A stretch of 64,000 nucleotides of DNA from Thermobispora bispora DSM 43833 (GCF_000092645.1 NC_014165.1:2170001-2234000), one strand, 5' to 3'. Positions 8,586 through 17,614 are shown, numbered from the stretch's first letter. Notes: generated from the letters alone by a model not told the origin. Numbers and translations are program-made.

Positions 8586-8613
8586 TGGGCTCCCCCCGAG
8601 AGTGTCGTGGTGG

Positions 8614-9450
8614 TCATGCCTTGGTGGCTCCGGCGGTGAGGCCGGTCACCAGGTGGCGCTGGATGAGCAGGAAGACGACGGCCGCCGGGACGGCGATGAG
8701 GACCGCCGAGGCCGTCAGCAGGCCCCACTCCGCCTTGTGCTGGCCGACGAACTGGCCGAGACCGACGGCGAGGGTGTACTTGTCGTCGCCGGTCATGAAG
8801 GCCGTGGCGTACGCGACCTCCGCCCAGGCGGTGAGGAAGGCGTAGAAGGCCGCGACCGCGAGCCCGGGCTTGGCGAGCGGCAGGATCAGCCGCCAGAACG
8901 TGCCGAACGGGGTGAGCCCGTCCACCCGGCCCGCCTCGTCGATCGACACCGGCACGGTGTCGAAGTAGCCCTTCATCATCCACGCGCAGAACGGCACGGT
9001 GGACGTGAGGTAGGCGATGATCAGCGACGGGAACCGGTTGATCAGCCCCAGCCCGGCCATGAGGTTGTAGATCGGCACGATCAGGATGGCGACGGGGAAC
9101 ATCTGCGTGATCAGCAGCATCCACATGATCGACCGATGGCCGGGGAACCGGAAGCGGCTCACCGCGTATCCGGTGGACGCCGAGAGCAGCACCCCGATCA
9201 CCGCGGTGGCCGCGGCGACCAGGAGCGAGTTGACGGTCCAGGTGAGGAACTTGGTGTTCCCGAGCACCTGCGCGTAGTTGTCGAGCGTGGCCTGCTCGAA
9301 CGGCCGGAGCGAGGCCGACTCGATGACGGCCCGCGGCTTGAACGACGTGAGCACGAGCCACGCCACGGGGAAGACCGCGATGAGGCTCGCCGCGCACAGC
9401 GTCAGGTGCAGGGCGATCGACTTGAGCGGGCTCCGCCGCGTCCCTCTCAC
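8614..9450 (-). CDS. malG: Maltose-type ABC transporter inner-membrane protein (MalG-like)
   Basis: A 278-residue permease with six predicted helices and the EAA loop near the C-terminal half (EAGRVDGLTPFGTFWRLILPLAKPG), the docking site for the ATPase. The GTG at 9450 overlaps the upstream permease stop in a GTGA and follows GGGGGAGG at a suitable distance. The longer open frame starting at 9531 lies inside the previous gene and is rejected. It pairs with the 9447-10400 permease to import maltose or other alpha-glucosides. Confidence 0.88.
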   Translation of the reverse strand: MRGTRRSPLKSIALHLTLCAASLIAVFPVAWLVLTSFKPRAVIESASLRPFEQATLDNYAQVLGNTKFLTWTVNSLLVAAATAVIGVLLSASTGYAVSRFRFPGHRSIMWMLLITQMFPVAILIVPIYNLMAGLGLINRFPSLIIAYLTSTVPFCAWMMKGYFDTVPVSIDEAGRVDGLTPFGTFWRLILPLAKPGLAVAAFYAFLTAWAEVAYATAFMTGDDKYTLAVGLGQFVGQHKAEWGLLTASAVLIAVPAAVVFLLIQRHLVTGLTAGATKA

Positions 9451-10400
9451 CACGCCTCCCCCTGACGGCTCAGCGCCCGGCGGTAGGTGGCGGCCATCAC
9501 GATGAGCAGGGCGAGGATCACCATGCCCCACGCGGCGGACGCCGAGTAGTTCCTGATCCCCTCGAAGGCCTCACGGTAGGCGTAGGTCACCAGGATCTCC
9601 GTGGCTCCGGCCGGTCCTCCCTTGGTGAGCAGGAAGATGACCGGGAACTGGTTGAAGGTCCAGATGGTGCCGAGCAGCACCACGGTGCGCGTCACCGGGC
9701 TCAGCCCGGGCAGGGTGATGTGCCGGAACCGCTGCCACGGCGACGCGCCGTCGACCTCCGCGGCCTCGTACAGCTCGCGCGGGATGGCCTGCAGGCCGCC
9801 CAGCATGGCGAGCATCATGAACGGCACGCCGAGCCAGACGTTGCAGGCGATGACCGAGACCTTGGCCCAGAACGGGTCGTCGAGCCAGCTGATCCCCGGG
9901 AGCCCTGCGGCCCGGAGCATCGCGTTGACCACCCCGAACTCGCCGTTGAGCAGGTACCGCCAGATGAACGCGGACACGAAGCTCGGGATGGCCCAGGGCA
10001 GCACGAGCAGCACCCGGTAGCCCGCGCGGAACCGCATCGGCCGGTTGAGCAGGAGCGCCAGGCCCAGCCCGATGCCGACGTGCAGCGCCACGCAGACCAC
10101 CGTCCAGACGATGGTCCAGGCGAGGCGCTCCAGGAAGGTGGCCGAGGTGAGGATCTCCACGTAGTTGCGGAGGCCGACGAACTCGTACGTCGGGGGGATG
10201 ACGTTCATCCCGATCGTGCGGCCCATGGTGGCCTCGGTCGCGTCGGTGAGCGACAGGTAGATGCCACGGGCCAGCGGGTAGCCGACGAGCACGAGCGTGA
10301 CGATGACCACCGGCGCGGTCATCGCCCAGGCGTACCAGTGCCGGGCGAGGAGCCGCACCCGGGGTGCGGCCCCTCGCCCGGCGACGACCTCAGCCGTCAT
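9447..10400 (-). CDS. malF: Maltose-type ABC transporter inner-membrane protein (MalF-like)
   Basis: A 317-residue permease beginning with a short cytoplasmic tail, then a first helix (WYAWAMTAPVVIVTLVLVGYPLARG) and five more. The EAA motif is ELYEAAEVDGASPWQRFRHITLPGLSP. The start ATG overlaps the binding-protein gene by 11 bp, implying translational coupling. It forms the heterodimeric channel with the MalG-like protein. No ATPase lies in this operon; the divergent gene at 11993 is the obvious candidate. Confidence 0.9.
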   Translation of the reverse strand: MTAEVVAGRGAAPRVRLLARHWYAWAMTAPVVIVTLVLVGYPLARGIYLSLTDATEATMGRTIGMNVIPPTYEFVGLRNYVEILTSATFLERLAWTIVWTVVCVALHVGIGLGLALLLNRPMRFRAGYRVLLVLPWAIPSFVSAFIWRYLLNGEFGVVNAMLRAAGLPGISWLDDPFWAKVSVIACNVWLGVPFMMLAMLGGLQAIPRELYEAAEVDGASPWQRFRHITLPGLSPVTRTVVLLGTIWTFNQFPVIFLLTKGGPAGATEILVTYAYREAFEGIRNYSASAAWGMVILALLIVMAATYRRALSRQGEAW

Positions 10401-11697
10401 CCCTCACCGGCTCCAGCCCCTTGAGGATCCCCTGGTACTCCGCGGCGACCTCCTCGAGCATCTGCTCGGCGGTCGCCTGGCCGCCGGCGAGCTTCTGGTA
10501 CCCCTCGAGGAGCGGCTGGAAGAGCGAGGCCGCCTCGGGGATCCACGGGCGCTCGACCGCCGACTCGATCGGCTTCTGCCACTGGACGACCTGCGGGTTG
10601 GCCTTCGCCTCCGGCAGGTCGTACGCGGAGGCGCGGGTGGGGAGCAGGCCGAGCCTGCCGGCGATCTTCGCCTGGCTCTCCTTGCTCGCCATGAACCGGA
10701 TGAACAGGTAGGCGGCGTCGAGGTTCTTCGAGCCCGCGTACACGGCGTAGTCGTGGCCGCCCACGGGGGCGCCGGAGCGGACCGAGCCGGACGGGACCGG
10801 GGCGATGCCGAGGTTGTCCGGGTTGTCCTTGAACACCTTGCCGCTGAGGTTGTCGGCGTTCGACCACGGCCCGTTGAAGATCATCGCGACCTTGCCCTCC
10901 TTGAAGGCCGTGGCGACCGTGGTGTAGCTGTCCTGGAGCACGGGCTTCGCGGCCGCGCCCGACTTGATCAGATCCTCCACGATCTTGACGCCCTGGACGG
11001 CCTGCGGCGCGGCGATGGTGATCTTCTTGCCGGCCGCGTCGACGAGGTCGCCGCCCTCGCCGTAGATGAACGGCAGGAGGAAGTAGGAGTCGATGTTGAG
11101 CGCGAGGCCGTCGGCCCCGGTCTTCTCCTTGACGTCGAGCGCGACCTGCTTCAGCTCGGCCATGGTGGCCGGGGGCGCGTCGTGGCCCGCCTTCTTGAGC
11201 AGCTCCTTGTTGTAGAGCAGGCCGAGCGTGTCGGTGACCTGGGGGACGGCGTAGGTCTTGCCGTTGTACCGGCCGCTCGCCGCCGGGGTCGGCAGGAAGT
11301 CCTGCGGATCGGCGATGGCGGGGGTGCCGTCGAGCGGGGCGAGGTAGCCGAGCGAGGCGAACTCCGCCACCCAGCCGACGTCCGTGCGCAGCACGTCGGG
11401 CGCGCCGGCGCCGGACTGCGCGGCGGTCTTGAACTTGTCCCGCGCGTCGGCGAAGGGCACGTTGACGTAGTTGACCTTGATCTTCGGGTACTTCGCCTCG
11501 AACTCCTTGACCAGCTCCTGGAAGACCGGGGCCTCCGTGGTGGCGTCGGAGGTGTCCCACCAGGTGATCTCGCCCGAGACCTCACCGGGCGCCTTGCTCG
11601 GTGCAGTGGCCGGATCGGTACCGGCGGTGCCGCCGCAGGCGGTGGCCGCCAGTGCGAGGGCCGCGGCGATCGCCGCGGCGGAGATGACTCGCCGCAT
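10390..11697 (-). CDS. malE: Maltose/maltodextrin-type extracellular binding lipoprotein
   Basis: A 435-residue family 1 solute-binding protein. The signal peptide ends in a lipobox (LAATACGG), so the mature protein is lipid-anchored outside the membrane. The body has the usual EITWWDTSDATTEAPVFQELVKEFE opening and a NGPWSNAD segment near the middle. The ATG at 11697 is 11 bp after AGGAG. A GTG at 11709 overlaps that same site and is less likely. It is the first gene of the five-gene operon. The ligand is inferred to be maltose or maltodextrin from the linked GH13 enzyme; trehalose or another alpha-glucoside is possible. Confidence 0.88.
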   Translation of the reverse strand: MRRVISAAAIAAALALAATACGGTAGTDPATAPSKAPGEVSGEITWWDTSDATTEAPVFQELVKEFEAKYPKIKVNYVNVPFADARDKFKTAAQSGAGAPDVLRTDVGWVAEFASLGYLAPLDGTPAIADPQDFLPTPAASGRYNGKTYAVPQVTDTLGLLYNKELLKKAGHDAPPATMAELKQVALDVKEKTGADGLALNIDSYFLLPFIYGEGGDLVDAAGKKITIAAPQAVQGVKIVEDLIKSGAAAKPVLQDSYTTVATAFKEGKVAMIFNGPWSNADNLSGKVFKDNPDNLGIAPVPSGSVRSGAPVGGHDYAVYAGSKNLDAAYLFIRFMASKESQAKIAGRLGLLPTRASAYDLPEAKANPQVVQWQKPIESAVERPWIPEAASLFQPLLEGYQKLAGGQATAEQMLEEVAAEYQGILKGLEPVRDDG

Positions 11698-11763
11698 AGG
11701 TGCTTGCACTCCTCAGACCAGGGTTTGCGCACCGGAAGGTAACGCAATCACGGCCCTGCATGA

Positions 11764-11792
11764 AAGGTTTTCTGCAAGTTTCAGCAAAGTTG
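11764..11792 (-). promoter_or_regulatory. Candidate LacI-family operator repeats upstream of the maltose operon
   Basis: Read on the minus strand, the segment contains TTGCTGAAAC followed directly by TTGCAGAAAAC, a direct repeat of TTGC(T/A)GAAA. CTTGCAG-type repeats are described for Streptomyces mal and amylase promoters controlled by LacI-type repressors. This site lies 65-95 bp before the binding-protein start, where a repressor would act. Confidence 0.45.
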
Positions 11793-11865
11793 TGACAAGG
11801 TTGCCATATTACGGCTACCTGGAACTCCAACTGCGCTGCGTGCAAGGTCCGCTACGTCAAACGCG

Positions 11866-11901
11866 CAACGTTGTTAACAGTTGATCAGCGTTTCGTATGA
11901 C
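11866..11901 (+). promoter_or_regulatory. Predicted promoter and palindromic operator for the sugar ATPase gene
   Basis: TTAACA (11874-11879) and TATGAC (11896-11901) are spaced 16 bp on the plus strand. Abutting the -35 is the palindrome CAACGTTG (11866-11873) with the central CG usual for LacI-family sites. A repressor here would occlude the promoter. Both elements are pattern calls. Confidence 0.4.
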
Positions 11902-11962
11902 ATGTATGGACATGACCAGCGGGACGCGGTGTACTACCACATCATCCCTGTGGCCGAGGATC

Positions 11963-11982
11963 CGGGCGTTATGCCCGGGAGG
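11963..11982 (+). other. Hairpin next to the ribosome-binding site of the ATPase gene
   Basis: CCGGGC and GCCCGG flank GTTAT in the leader, and the right arm runs straight into GGGAGG, the ribosome-binding site of the ATG at 11993. Folding would partly hide the site. No regulator can be inferred. Confidence 0.35.
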
Positions 11983-11992
11983 AACGAGCTTC

Positions 11993-13264
11993 ATGAGCAC
12001 CGTCGTCCTCGAAAATGTGACAAAGGTATATCCGGGGGGATTCGTCGCCATAGACCGGATGAATCTCCGCGCAGAAGAGGGAGAGCTCCTCGTCTTGCTG
12101 GGACCCTCCGGCTGCGGTAAGTCGACCCTGCTCCGGATGATCGCCGGCCTAGAGGAGATCACCTCCGGTTCCCTGTGGCTGGACGGGCGGTTGGCCAACG
12201 ACCTCACGCCACGGGAGAGAAACGTGGCCATGGTCTTTCAGAGCGGAGCGCTCTACCCGCACCGGACCGTGCGCGGCAACCTTTCCTTCCCATTGGAGAT
12301 CGCCGGCGTCGAGGTCCCGGAGATCCGGGAGCGGGTGGAGGCGCTCGCCAAGGCGCTGCAGATCGAGGAGACCCTCGACCGCCGCCCCCACACCCTCTCC
12401 GGCGGCCAGCGTCAGCGGGTGGCCATGGGCCGCGCCATCCTGCGCCAGCCGTCGCTGTTCCTGATGGACGAGCCGCTGTCCAACCTGGACGCCGGCATGC
12501 GCACCGAGCTGCGCATGGAGATCTCCTCCCTGGTACGGTCGCTCGGCATCACCACGATCTACGTGACCCACGACCAGGTGGAGGCCCTCTCCCTGGCCGA
12601 CCGCATCGCGATCATCAACCGCGGTGTGCTGCAGGACATCGGCACCCCGGCGCAGGTCTACAACGACCCGGCGACCGCGTTCACCGCCGCCTTCCTCAGC
12701 TCGCAGCAGCTCAACCTGCTCGCCGCGACCGTGCGGACCCCGCAGAACCAGTACGTCCTGCTCGACTTCGGGCCGAGTCAGATCGTCATCCCCTGGACCG
12801 ATCCGCGGGCGTACGCGGTGTCGCGGCACACGGGGATGCAGATCATCGTCGGCATCCGGCCGGACGTGCTCGTCCCCGTGTCCGACCAGGCCGAAGGGCC
12901 CACGCTCGTCGGCCGGGTCCGCACGCTCGAGTACCACGGGCACGAGTGGCTCGCCTTCCTCGAGGCCGGCATCCCGGCCGTGAGCGTGCCGCAGCCGCCC
13001 GACCAGCGCCGCCATCTCATGGCCGGCACCACCGGCAAGGCGCGCTCGCTCATCCGCCGCATGCTCGGCCGCGAGAACGGCGCCGCGGCTCAGCCACCCT
13101 CGGCGTCCGCCCCCGCCGGCTCACACCGCCGCGCCGACCTCATCGTACGGCTGAGCAGCCGGCCGGCCTGGCGGGTGGGCGAGTACGCGCGCGTCGCCGT
13201 CGACGTCGCCCAGCTCATGCTGTTCACCATGGACGGCGCCCGCATCGACCCGCCGCGCCGCTGA
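11993..13264 (+). CDS. msiK: Multi-sugar ABC transporter ATPase (MsiK/MsmK/MalK type)
   Basis: A 423-residue ATP-binding subunit. It has Walker A GPSGCGKST, Q-loop VFQSGALYP, signature LSGGQRQRVAMGRA, Walker B LFLMDEPLSNLDA and switch His in THDQVEA. About 180 C-terminal residues form an OB/TOBE-like regulatory part. The ATG at 11993 has GGGAGG upstream; the open frame begins earlier at 11897 but without a site. It is divergent from the maltose-type transporter and 4.6 kb from the cellobiose transporter, neither of which has its own ATPase. In Streptomyces, MsiK energises both kinds of importer, and I infer the same shared role here. The tail after about residue 360 is poorly conserved-looking. 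Confidence 0.87.
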   Translation: MSTVVLENVTKVYPGGFVAIDRMNLRAEEGELLVLLGPSGCGKSTLLRMIAGLEEITSGSLWLDGRLANDLTPRERNVAMVFQSGALYPHRTVRGNLSFPLEIAGVEVPEIRERVEALAKALQIEETLDRRPHTLSGGQRQRVAMGRAILRQPSLFLMDEPLSNLDAGMRTELRMEISSLVRSLGITTIYVTHDQVEALSLADRIAIINRGVLQDIGTPAQVYNDPATAFTAAFLSSQQLNLLAATVRTPQNQYVLLDFGPSQIVIPWTDPRAYAVSRHTGMQIIVGIRPDVLVPVSDQAEGPTLVGRVRTLEYHGHEWLAFLEAGIPAVSVPQPPDQRRHLMAGTTGKARSLIRRMLGRENGAAAQPPSASAPAGSHRRADLIVRLSSRPAWRVGEYARVAVDVAQLMLFTMDGARIDPPRR

Positions 13265-13414
13265 TCGGGTGACCGGTCCGCGGCACCGTCGCGCCGGATC
13301 TCCGGCATCCCGCTCCGCTCATCTCGGCGAATCCGCCACAGGGACGCGCCGTCACCGCCTCGCCGTAGCGGCAAGGCCCGCGCGGGTAGGCGCCCCGGCG
13401 AGCCGTCCCTCGCG

Positions 13415-14035
13415 TCACGCCGTCCGGCTCAGATCCCAGCCGGCGAGCAGGCCCACGATGTCGACCAGGCGCGTGATCCGGTCGAGCTCGGCCCGGTGGA
13501 AGGCGGGCCCCTGCGATCGCGCAACCACGAGGTACGCTCCGTTCAGCGGCACGCTCGCGATGTGGAGCCCTGCCTCGCTGATCGCGACGGGGCGCATCGG
13601 GGTGAGCTCGGCGACGGGCACCCGGCCGGGGAACTGCCAGCTCCCGTGCAGGACCGAGCCGGTGGCCGGCTCCAGCGCGGCGGCCCAGTCCGCGCCGAGC
13701 AGGTCGGGCATCGCGTCGACGAGGATGATCACCGCCCGGTCGGGATCGGCCGCGATGTGCCCGAGCACGTCGTAGTCAGGGGAGCTGCCCGGCACGTTGC
13801 GCGTGGGCCACACCCCTTCCACCCGGACACCGGGGAGCAGGCCGATCCGCTCACCCAGCTCCGACGGCGCGGCGCGCCCCGGCCAGGAGACCGTGAAGTC
13901 GTCGACCGCGCGCCCCGCCTGGCGTTCCAGCACGGTCATCTGCAGGATGTCGGCGCCCATCAGCCCGAAGGCCCGGGCCACCTGGCCGAGCGCCCCCGGC
14001 CGATCCGGGAGCGAGACCCGTAACCGCAGGAGCAT
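13415..14035 (-). CDS. ACT-domain protein, amino-acid binding
   Basis: A 206-residue protein whose first 75 residues are an ACT domain (LLRLRVSLPDRPGALGQVARAFGLMGADILQMTV). This is the ligand-binding fold that senses amino acids in many metabolic regulators. The remainder (about 80-206) has no catalytic or DNA-binding motif that I recognise. ATG 14035 is 8 bp after GGAGG; an ATG two codons upstream is too close to that site. It converges on the sugar ATPase gene and diverges from the histidine kinase gene. Confidence 0.75.
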   Translation of the reverse strand: MLLRLRVSLPDRPGALGQVARAFGLMGADILQMTVLERQAGRAVDDFTVSWPGRAAPSELGERIGLLPGVRVEGVWPTRNVPGSSPDYDVLGHIAADPDRAVIILVDAMPDLLGADWAAALEPATGSVLHGSWQFPGRVPVAELTPMRPVAISEAGLHIASVPLNGAYLVVARSQGPAFHRAELDRITRLVDIVGLLAGWDLSRTA

Positions 14036-14372
14036 GCGCATCACCTCCTCCGACTGCGACACATCCGACAGTGCCGGAGGCACGTTTCGCGGATGTTACG
14101 CCCGTCCGTATCCGGATGACGAAAGAAGTCGGCAAATTTCTGCCCGCTTGCACGGGGTCCGGATGCGCCTCGGCCCCGTGGCCGCGCGCCGGCGTCCGGC
14201 CTACGCATCCGGCGCATGACGGGCGCCGTCCCGCGCCGTGGGCGGCGATGGCGCGGGACAGGCGGAGCATCATGCCCCCTGGGCAGATCTTCATGCGCGT
14301 TTTGAGCAATCTTGACGATCGCTTTCCGATCTCCGGAATCTTCCTCGAGATGCCCGCAAGTAGCCTCGGGGC
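14036..14372. other. Divergent intergenic region between ACT protein and histidine kinase
   Basis: About 340 bp without a supported gene. It should hold promoters for both flanking genes. A relatively AT-rich patch at about 14295-14345 contains TTGAGC and TTGACG. No response-regulator gene is present, although one would be expected directly before a kinase of this type. Confidence 0.4.
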
Positions 14373-15803
14373 ATGCCCCTCCCCTGGCGATGCGGGTGGT
14401 CGTTCCGAGCCCGTCTGACACTGATCGGCACTCTCGTCGCGGCGCTGGTGCTCATTCCCGCCGTGATCGCGGCGCATATCATCGTGCGCTACTCCATCGT
14501 CCGGGACATCGAGGCGGACAGCATCGCGACGGCGACCAGGGTCGCCGCCGAGGTCCGATCCGGCGGGCTGCCCTCCTCCCTGCGCCCCGACCGGAACGGC
14601 ATCGATCTCATCGAGGTGGTCGACGCCCAGGGGCGGACCATCGCGGCCACCCCGGCGGCCGGGCGGCTCTCCGTGCTGACCCCGTTACGCCCCACGCCGG
14701 AGAACACGACCGTGAGCACCACCACCTGCGCGCTGCCGGAGCGCCGGTGCGTCCACCTCGCCGCGGTCCGGGTCACCCCCGGCGACGGCTCCCCCGTGGT
14801 GTACGCCGGGCGCAGCTCCCCATCGCTCCTCGGCTCCCTGCCGCCGGCCCCCTTGCTCCTGCTGCTGTCCGTCGCGCTCTGCGGGCTGATCGCCCTGGCC
14901 GCGTGGCGCTCGGCCGGGCGGCTGCTGCGCCCGGTCGCCGCGATCCGCTCCGAGCTGGCCGAGGTGGGCCGGGCCGGCGCGGCCTGCCGGCTCCGCGAGC
15001 CCCCGGGGGACGACGAGATCGCCCGGCTGGCCCGGACCGCGAACGACGCGCTCGCCCGCCTGGAGAAGTCCATCCAGCAGCAGCGGCGGTTCGCCGCCGA
15101 CGCCTCGCACGAGCTCCGCACGCCGATCGCCGGGATCCGCGCGCAGCTCGAGTGCGCCCGGCTGCACCCCGAGGACACCGCCGAGGCGGTCGAGGCGGCG
15201 CTCCGCGACACCGATCGGCTCGAGTCGCTCGTCTCCGACCTGCTCCTGCTGACACGGATCGGGACCACGCCGAAGGACGCCTGGGAGCCGATCGATCTCG
15301 GGCAGCTCGCCCGTGCCGAGCTCGCCCGCCGGTCGGGGAAGGCACGGGTGGAGGACGATCTCGCCCCCGGGGTGGTGGTGAGCGGGCTGCCCTCCCAGCT
15401 CACACGGATGCTCGCCAACCTGCTCGACAACGCCGAACGGCACGCCGCCTCGGTGGTACGGGTCCGGGTCGCGCGGAGCGGGGACGAGGCCGTGCTCTCC
15501 GTGTACAACGACGGCAAGCCCATCCCCGAGGCCGACCGGGAACGGCTCTTCGAACCCTTCTACCGGACCGACCCGGCGCGGAGCCGGACCAACGGCGGGA
15601 CCGGCCTCGGCCTCGCCATCGCCCGCGAGGTGGTGCAGGCCCACGGCGGCACCATCCGGGTGGAGGACACCGGCGGCGCGGGGGCGCTCTTCGTGGCCCG
15701 GCTGCCGCTCGCCGAGCACCGGGACGAGCCCGGGGTCACCGCCCCGGCGGCGGCCGGGACGGGCATCCGGCCGCTCGCCCTCCGCCGGCGCGGTCACCGC
15801 TAG
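14373..15803 (+). CDS. Sensor histidine kinase without an adjacent response regulator
   Basis: A 476-residue membrane kinase. The first transmembrane helix is at about 15-38, an extracytoplasmic sensor region at about 40-150, and the second helix at about 157-178. These are followed by a HAMP linker (AGRLLRPVAAIRSELAEV), HisKA with phosphoacceptor His246 (ADASHELRTPIAG), and a HATPase_c domain with the N box NLLDNAERH and the G2 box GTGLGLAIA. The sensor region has two Cys (CALPERRC) that may form a disulfide. Partner regulators are normally encoded just upstream with a few bases of overlap, but none is here, so it is an orphan. The start ATG has only a weak GGGG upstream. Confidence 0.87.
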   Translation: MPLPWRCGWSFRARLTLIGTLVAALVLIPAVIAAHIIVRYSIVRDIEADSIATATRVAAEVRSGGLPSSLRPDRNGIDLIEVVDAQGRTIAATPAAGRLSVLTPLRPTPENTTVSTTTCALPERRCVHLAAVRVTPGDGSPVVYAGRSSPSLLGSLPPAPLLLLLSVALCGLIALAAWRSAGRLLRPVAAIRSELAEVGRAGAACRLREPPGDDEIARLARTANDALARLEKSIQQQRRFAADASHELRTPIAGIRAQLECARLHPEDTAEAVEAALRDTDRLESLVSDLLLLTRIGTTPKDAWEPIDLGQLARAELARRSGKARVEDDLAPGVVVSGLPSQLTRMLANLLDNAERHAASVVRVRVARSGDEAVLSVYNDGKPIPEADRERLFEPFYRTDPARSRTNGGTGLGLAIAREVVQAHGGTIRVEDTGGAGALFVARLPLAEHRDEPGVTAPAAAGTGIRPLALRRRGHR

Positions 15804-16039
15804 GGCCGGGCGGCCGCCGGCATGTCACCGCCACGGCCGCGGCCCGGGCCACCGGCATGCCGCGGACGGCGCCCGGGCCGCCCGCGTGCCACCGGACGCC
15901 ATCCCAGACCACCCGGCGCTCCGCGGTCGCCGCTCCGGGACATCGGCACGCCATGGTGGCCACCCCGGGCCATCTCGGCTACTTTCTGTGATCGGCCTGT
16001 CACGATATGAAGGTTCCCGCTCGCCGACCGGTGGTGATC

Positions 16040-17521
16040 ATGAAGCGCGTCTCCCCGTCCCGCAGGCTCCGCGGGGCATGCGGCATCCTCACGGTCCTCG
16101 TCCTGTGCCTCGCGCTGGGGTTCCCGGCGACGGCCGCGGACCGGCCGGCGGACCGGCGGCCGAACATCGTGTTCATCCTGGCCGACGACCTCGACGCCGC
16201 GAGCCTGCCCAGGCTGCCGAACATCATGAACCTGCTGGTGCGGCAGGGCGCCACGTTCACCCGCTACTACGTGACCAACCCGTGGTGCTGCCCCTCCCGG
16301 TCGTCGATCCTCCGCTCCCAGTACGTGCACAGCCACGACGTGGTGAGCAACCGGCCGCCCACGGGCGGGTTCCCGCGCTTCCGCCCGCTCGAGCACTCCA
16401 CGGTGGCCACCTGGCTGCACGACGCGGGCTACCGCACCGGCCTGCTCGGCAAGTACCTCAACCAGTACCCCAAGGGCGCGGACCGCCGGTACATCCCGCC
16501 GGGCTGGGACGAGTGGGCGGTGCCGGTGACCCGGCTCTACCAGGAGTACGGCTACGCGCTCAACGACAACGGCCGGATCCGCAAGTACGGCGAGGCCCCG
16601 GAGGACTACCTCGAGGACGTGCTGAGCGCCAAGGCGAACGCGTTCGTCTCCGGTGGCGGGCCGTTCTTCCTCTACCTCGCGCCGGTCGCGCCGCACCTGC
16701 CGGCGAACCACGCGCCCCGGCACGCGTCCGCCTTCGCCGGGGAGATCGCGCCCCGCACGCCCTCGTTCGACCAGGCCGACCTGTCCGCCGAGCCGCGATG
16801 GCTCCGGGAGCGGCCGCGGCTGACCGACCGGGACATCCGGCGGATCGATCGCGTCCACCGGAACCGGCTCCGCGCCATGCTCGGCATCGACGACATGGTG
16901 GGCGCCCTGATCGCCGCGCTCGAGCGGGCGGGCCGGCTCGACGACACGTACATCTTCTTCACCTCGGACAACGGGTTCCACCTCGGCCAGCACCGGCTGC
17001 GGCCGGGCAAGACGACCCCGTTCGAGGAGGACATCCGGGTCCCGCTCGTGGTGCGGGGGCCGGGGATCGCCCCGGGCACCACGATCGACGCGCCGGCCTC
17101 GGCCGTGGACCTCGCGCCGACGTTCGCCGACCTCGCCGGGGCCAGGGTGCCGTCGTACGCGGAGGGCCGCTCCCTGGTCCCGCTGCTGCACGGGCGGAAG
17201 GTGCCGTGGCGGGAGAGCGTGCTGGTGGAGTTCGTCCACGCCGACTACTCCCCGCAGAGCCCGCCCACCTACGCGGTGCTCCGGGCCGGCCGGTACAGCT
17301 ACGTGGAGTACGAGACCGGCGAGCGGCAGCTCTACGACCTGGTCGCCGACCCGCACCAGCTCCGCAACCTCGCGGCCACCGCCGACCCGGCCCTGCTCAC
17401 CGCGCTCTCGGTCCGGCTGCGGCTCCTGCGCCGCTGCTCGGGGGCCGGGTGCCGGATCGCGGACGCGCTGCCCCTGCCCCGCGCGGTTCTGATCGACGAC
17501 GGGGCGCCGATCGGGGAATGA
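16040..17521 (+). CDS. Secreted sulfatase (N-acetylglucosamine-6-sulfatase-like)
   Basis: A 493-residue type I sulfatase. A Sec signal peptide (LTVLVLCLALGFPATAA) precedes the alkaline-phosphatase-like fold: metal ligands in NIVFILADDLD (42-52), the formylglycine site CCPSR with Cys83 as the residue to be modified, GLLGKYLNQYP, and FTSDNGFHLGQH. Formylglycine-generating enzyme is required for activity and is not encoded in the window. It would remove sulfate esters from sulfated glycans outside the cell. ATG 16040 follows GGTGGTG at 5 bp; an upstream ATG at 16007 has no site. The neighbours (kinase, cellobiose operon) give no obvious pathway link. Confidence 0.87.
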   Translation: MKRVSPSRRLRGACGILTVLVLCLALGFPATAADRPADRRPNIVFILADDLDAASLPRLPNIMNLLVRQGATFTRYYVTNPWCCPSRSSILRSQYVHSHDVVSNRPPTGGFPRFRPLEHSTVATWLHDAGYRTGLLGKYLNQYPKGADRRYIPPGWDEWAVPVTRLYQEYGYALNDNGRIRKYGEAPEDYLEDVLSAKANAFVSGGGPFFLYLAPVAPHLPANHAPRHASAFAGEIAPRTPSFDQADLSAEPRWLRERPRLTDRDIRRIDRVHRNRLRAMLGIDDMVGALIAALERAGRLDDTYIFFTSDNGFHLGQHRLRPGKTTPFEEDIRVPLVVRGPGIAPGTTIDAPASAVDLAPTFADLAGARVPSYAEGRSLVPLLHGRKVPWRESVLVEFVHADYSPQSPPTYAVLRAGRYSYVEYETGERQLYDLVADPHQLRNLAATADPALLTALSVRLRLLRRCSGAGCRIADALPLPRAVLIDDGAPIGE

Positions 17522-17600
17522 GCCGCCGGTCGTTCCGGTGCGTCGTTTCCCACCGATCGCGGGTAACAGTGGTCCGAATCCCATTCCATCCCACATCAAG

Positions 17601-17614
17601 TGGGAGCGCTCCCA
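17601..17614. promoter_or_regulatory. CelR operator box 1 (TGGGAGCGCTCCCA)
   Basis: A perfect 14-bp palindrome identical to the operator known for CelR/CebR repressors of Thermobifida and Streptomyces, which release DNA when cellobiose binds. It lies 235 bp before the binding-protein start. Confidence 0.9.
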
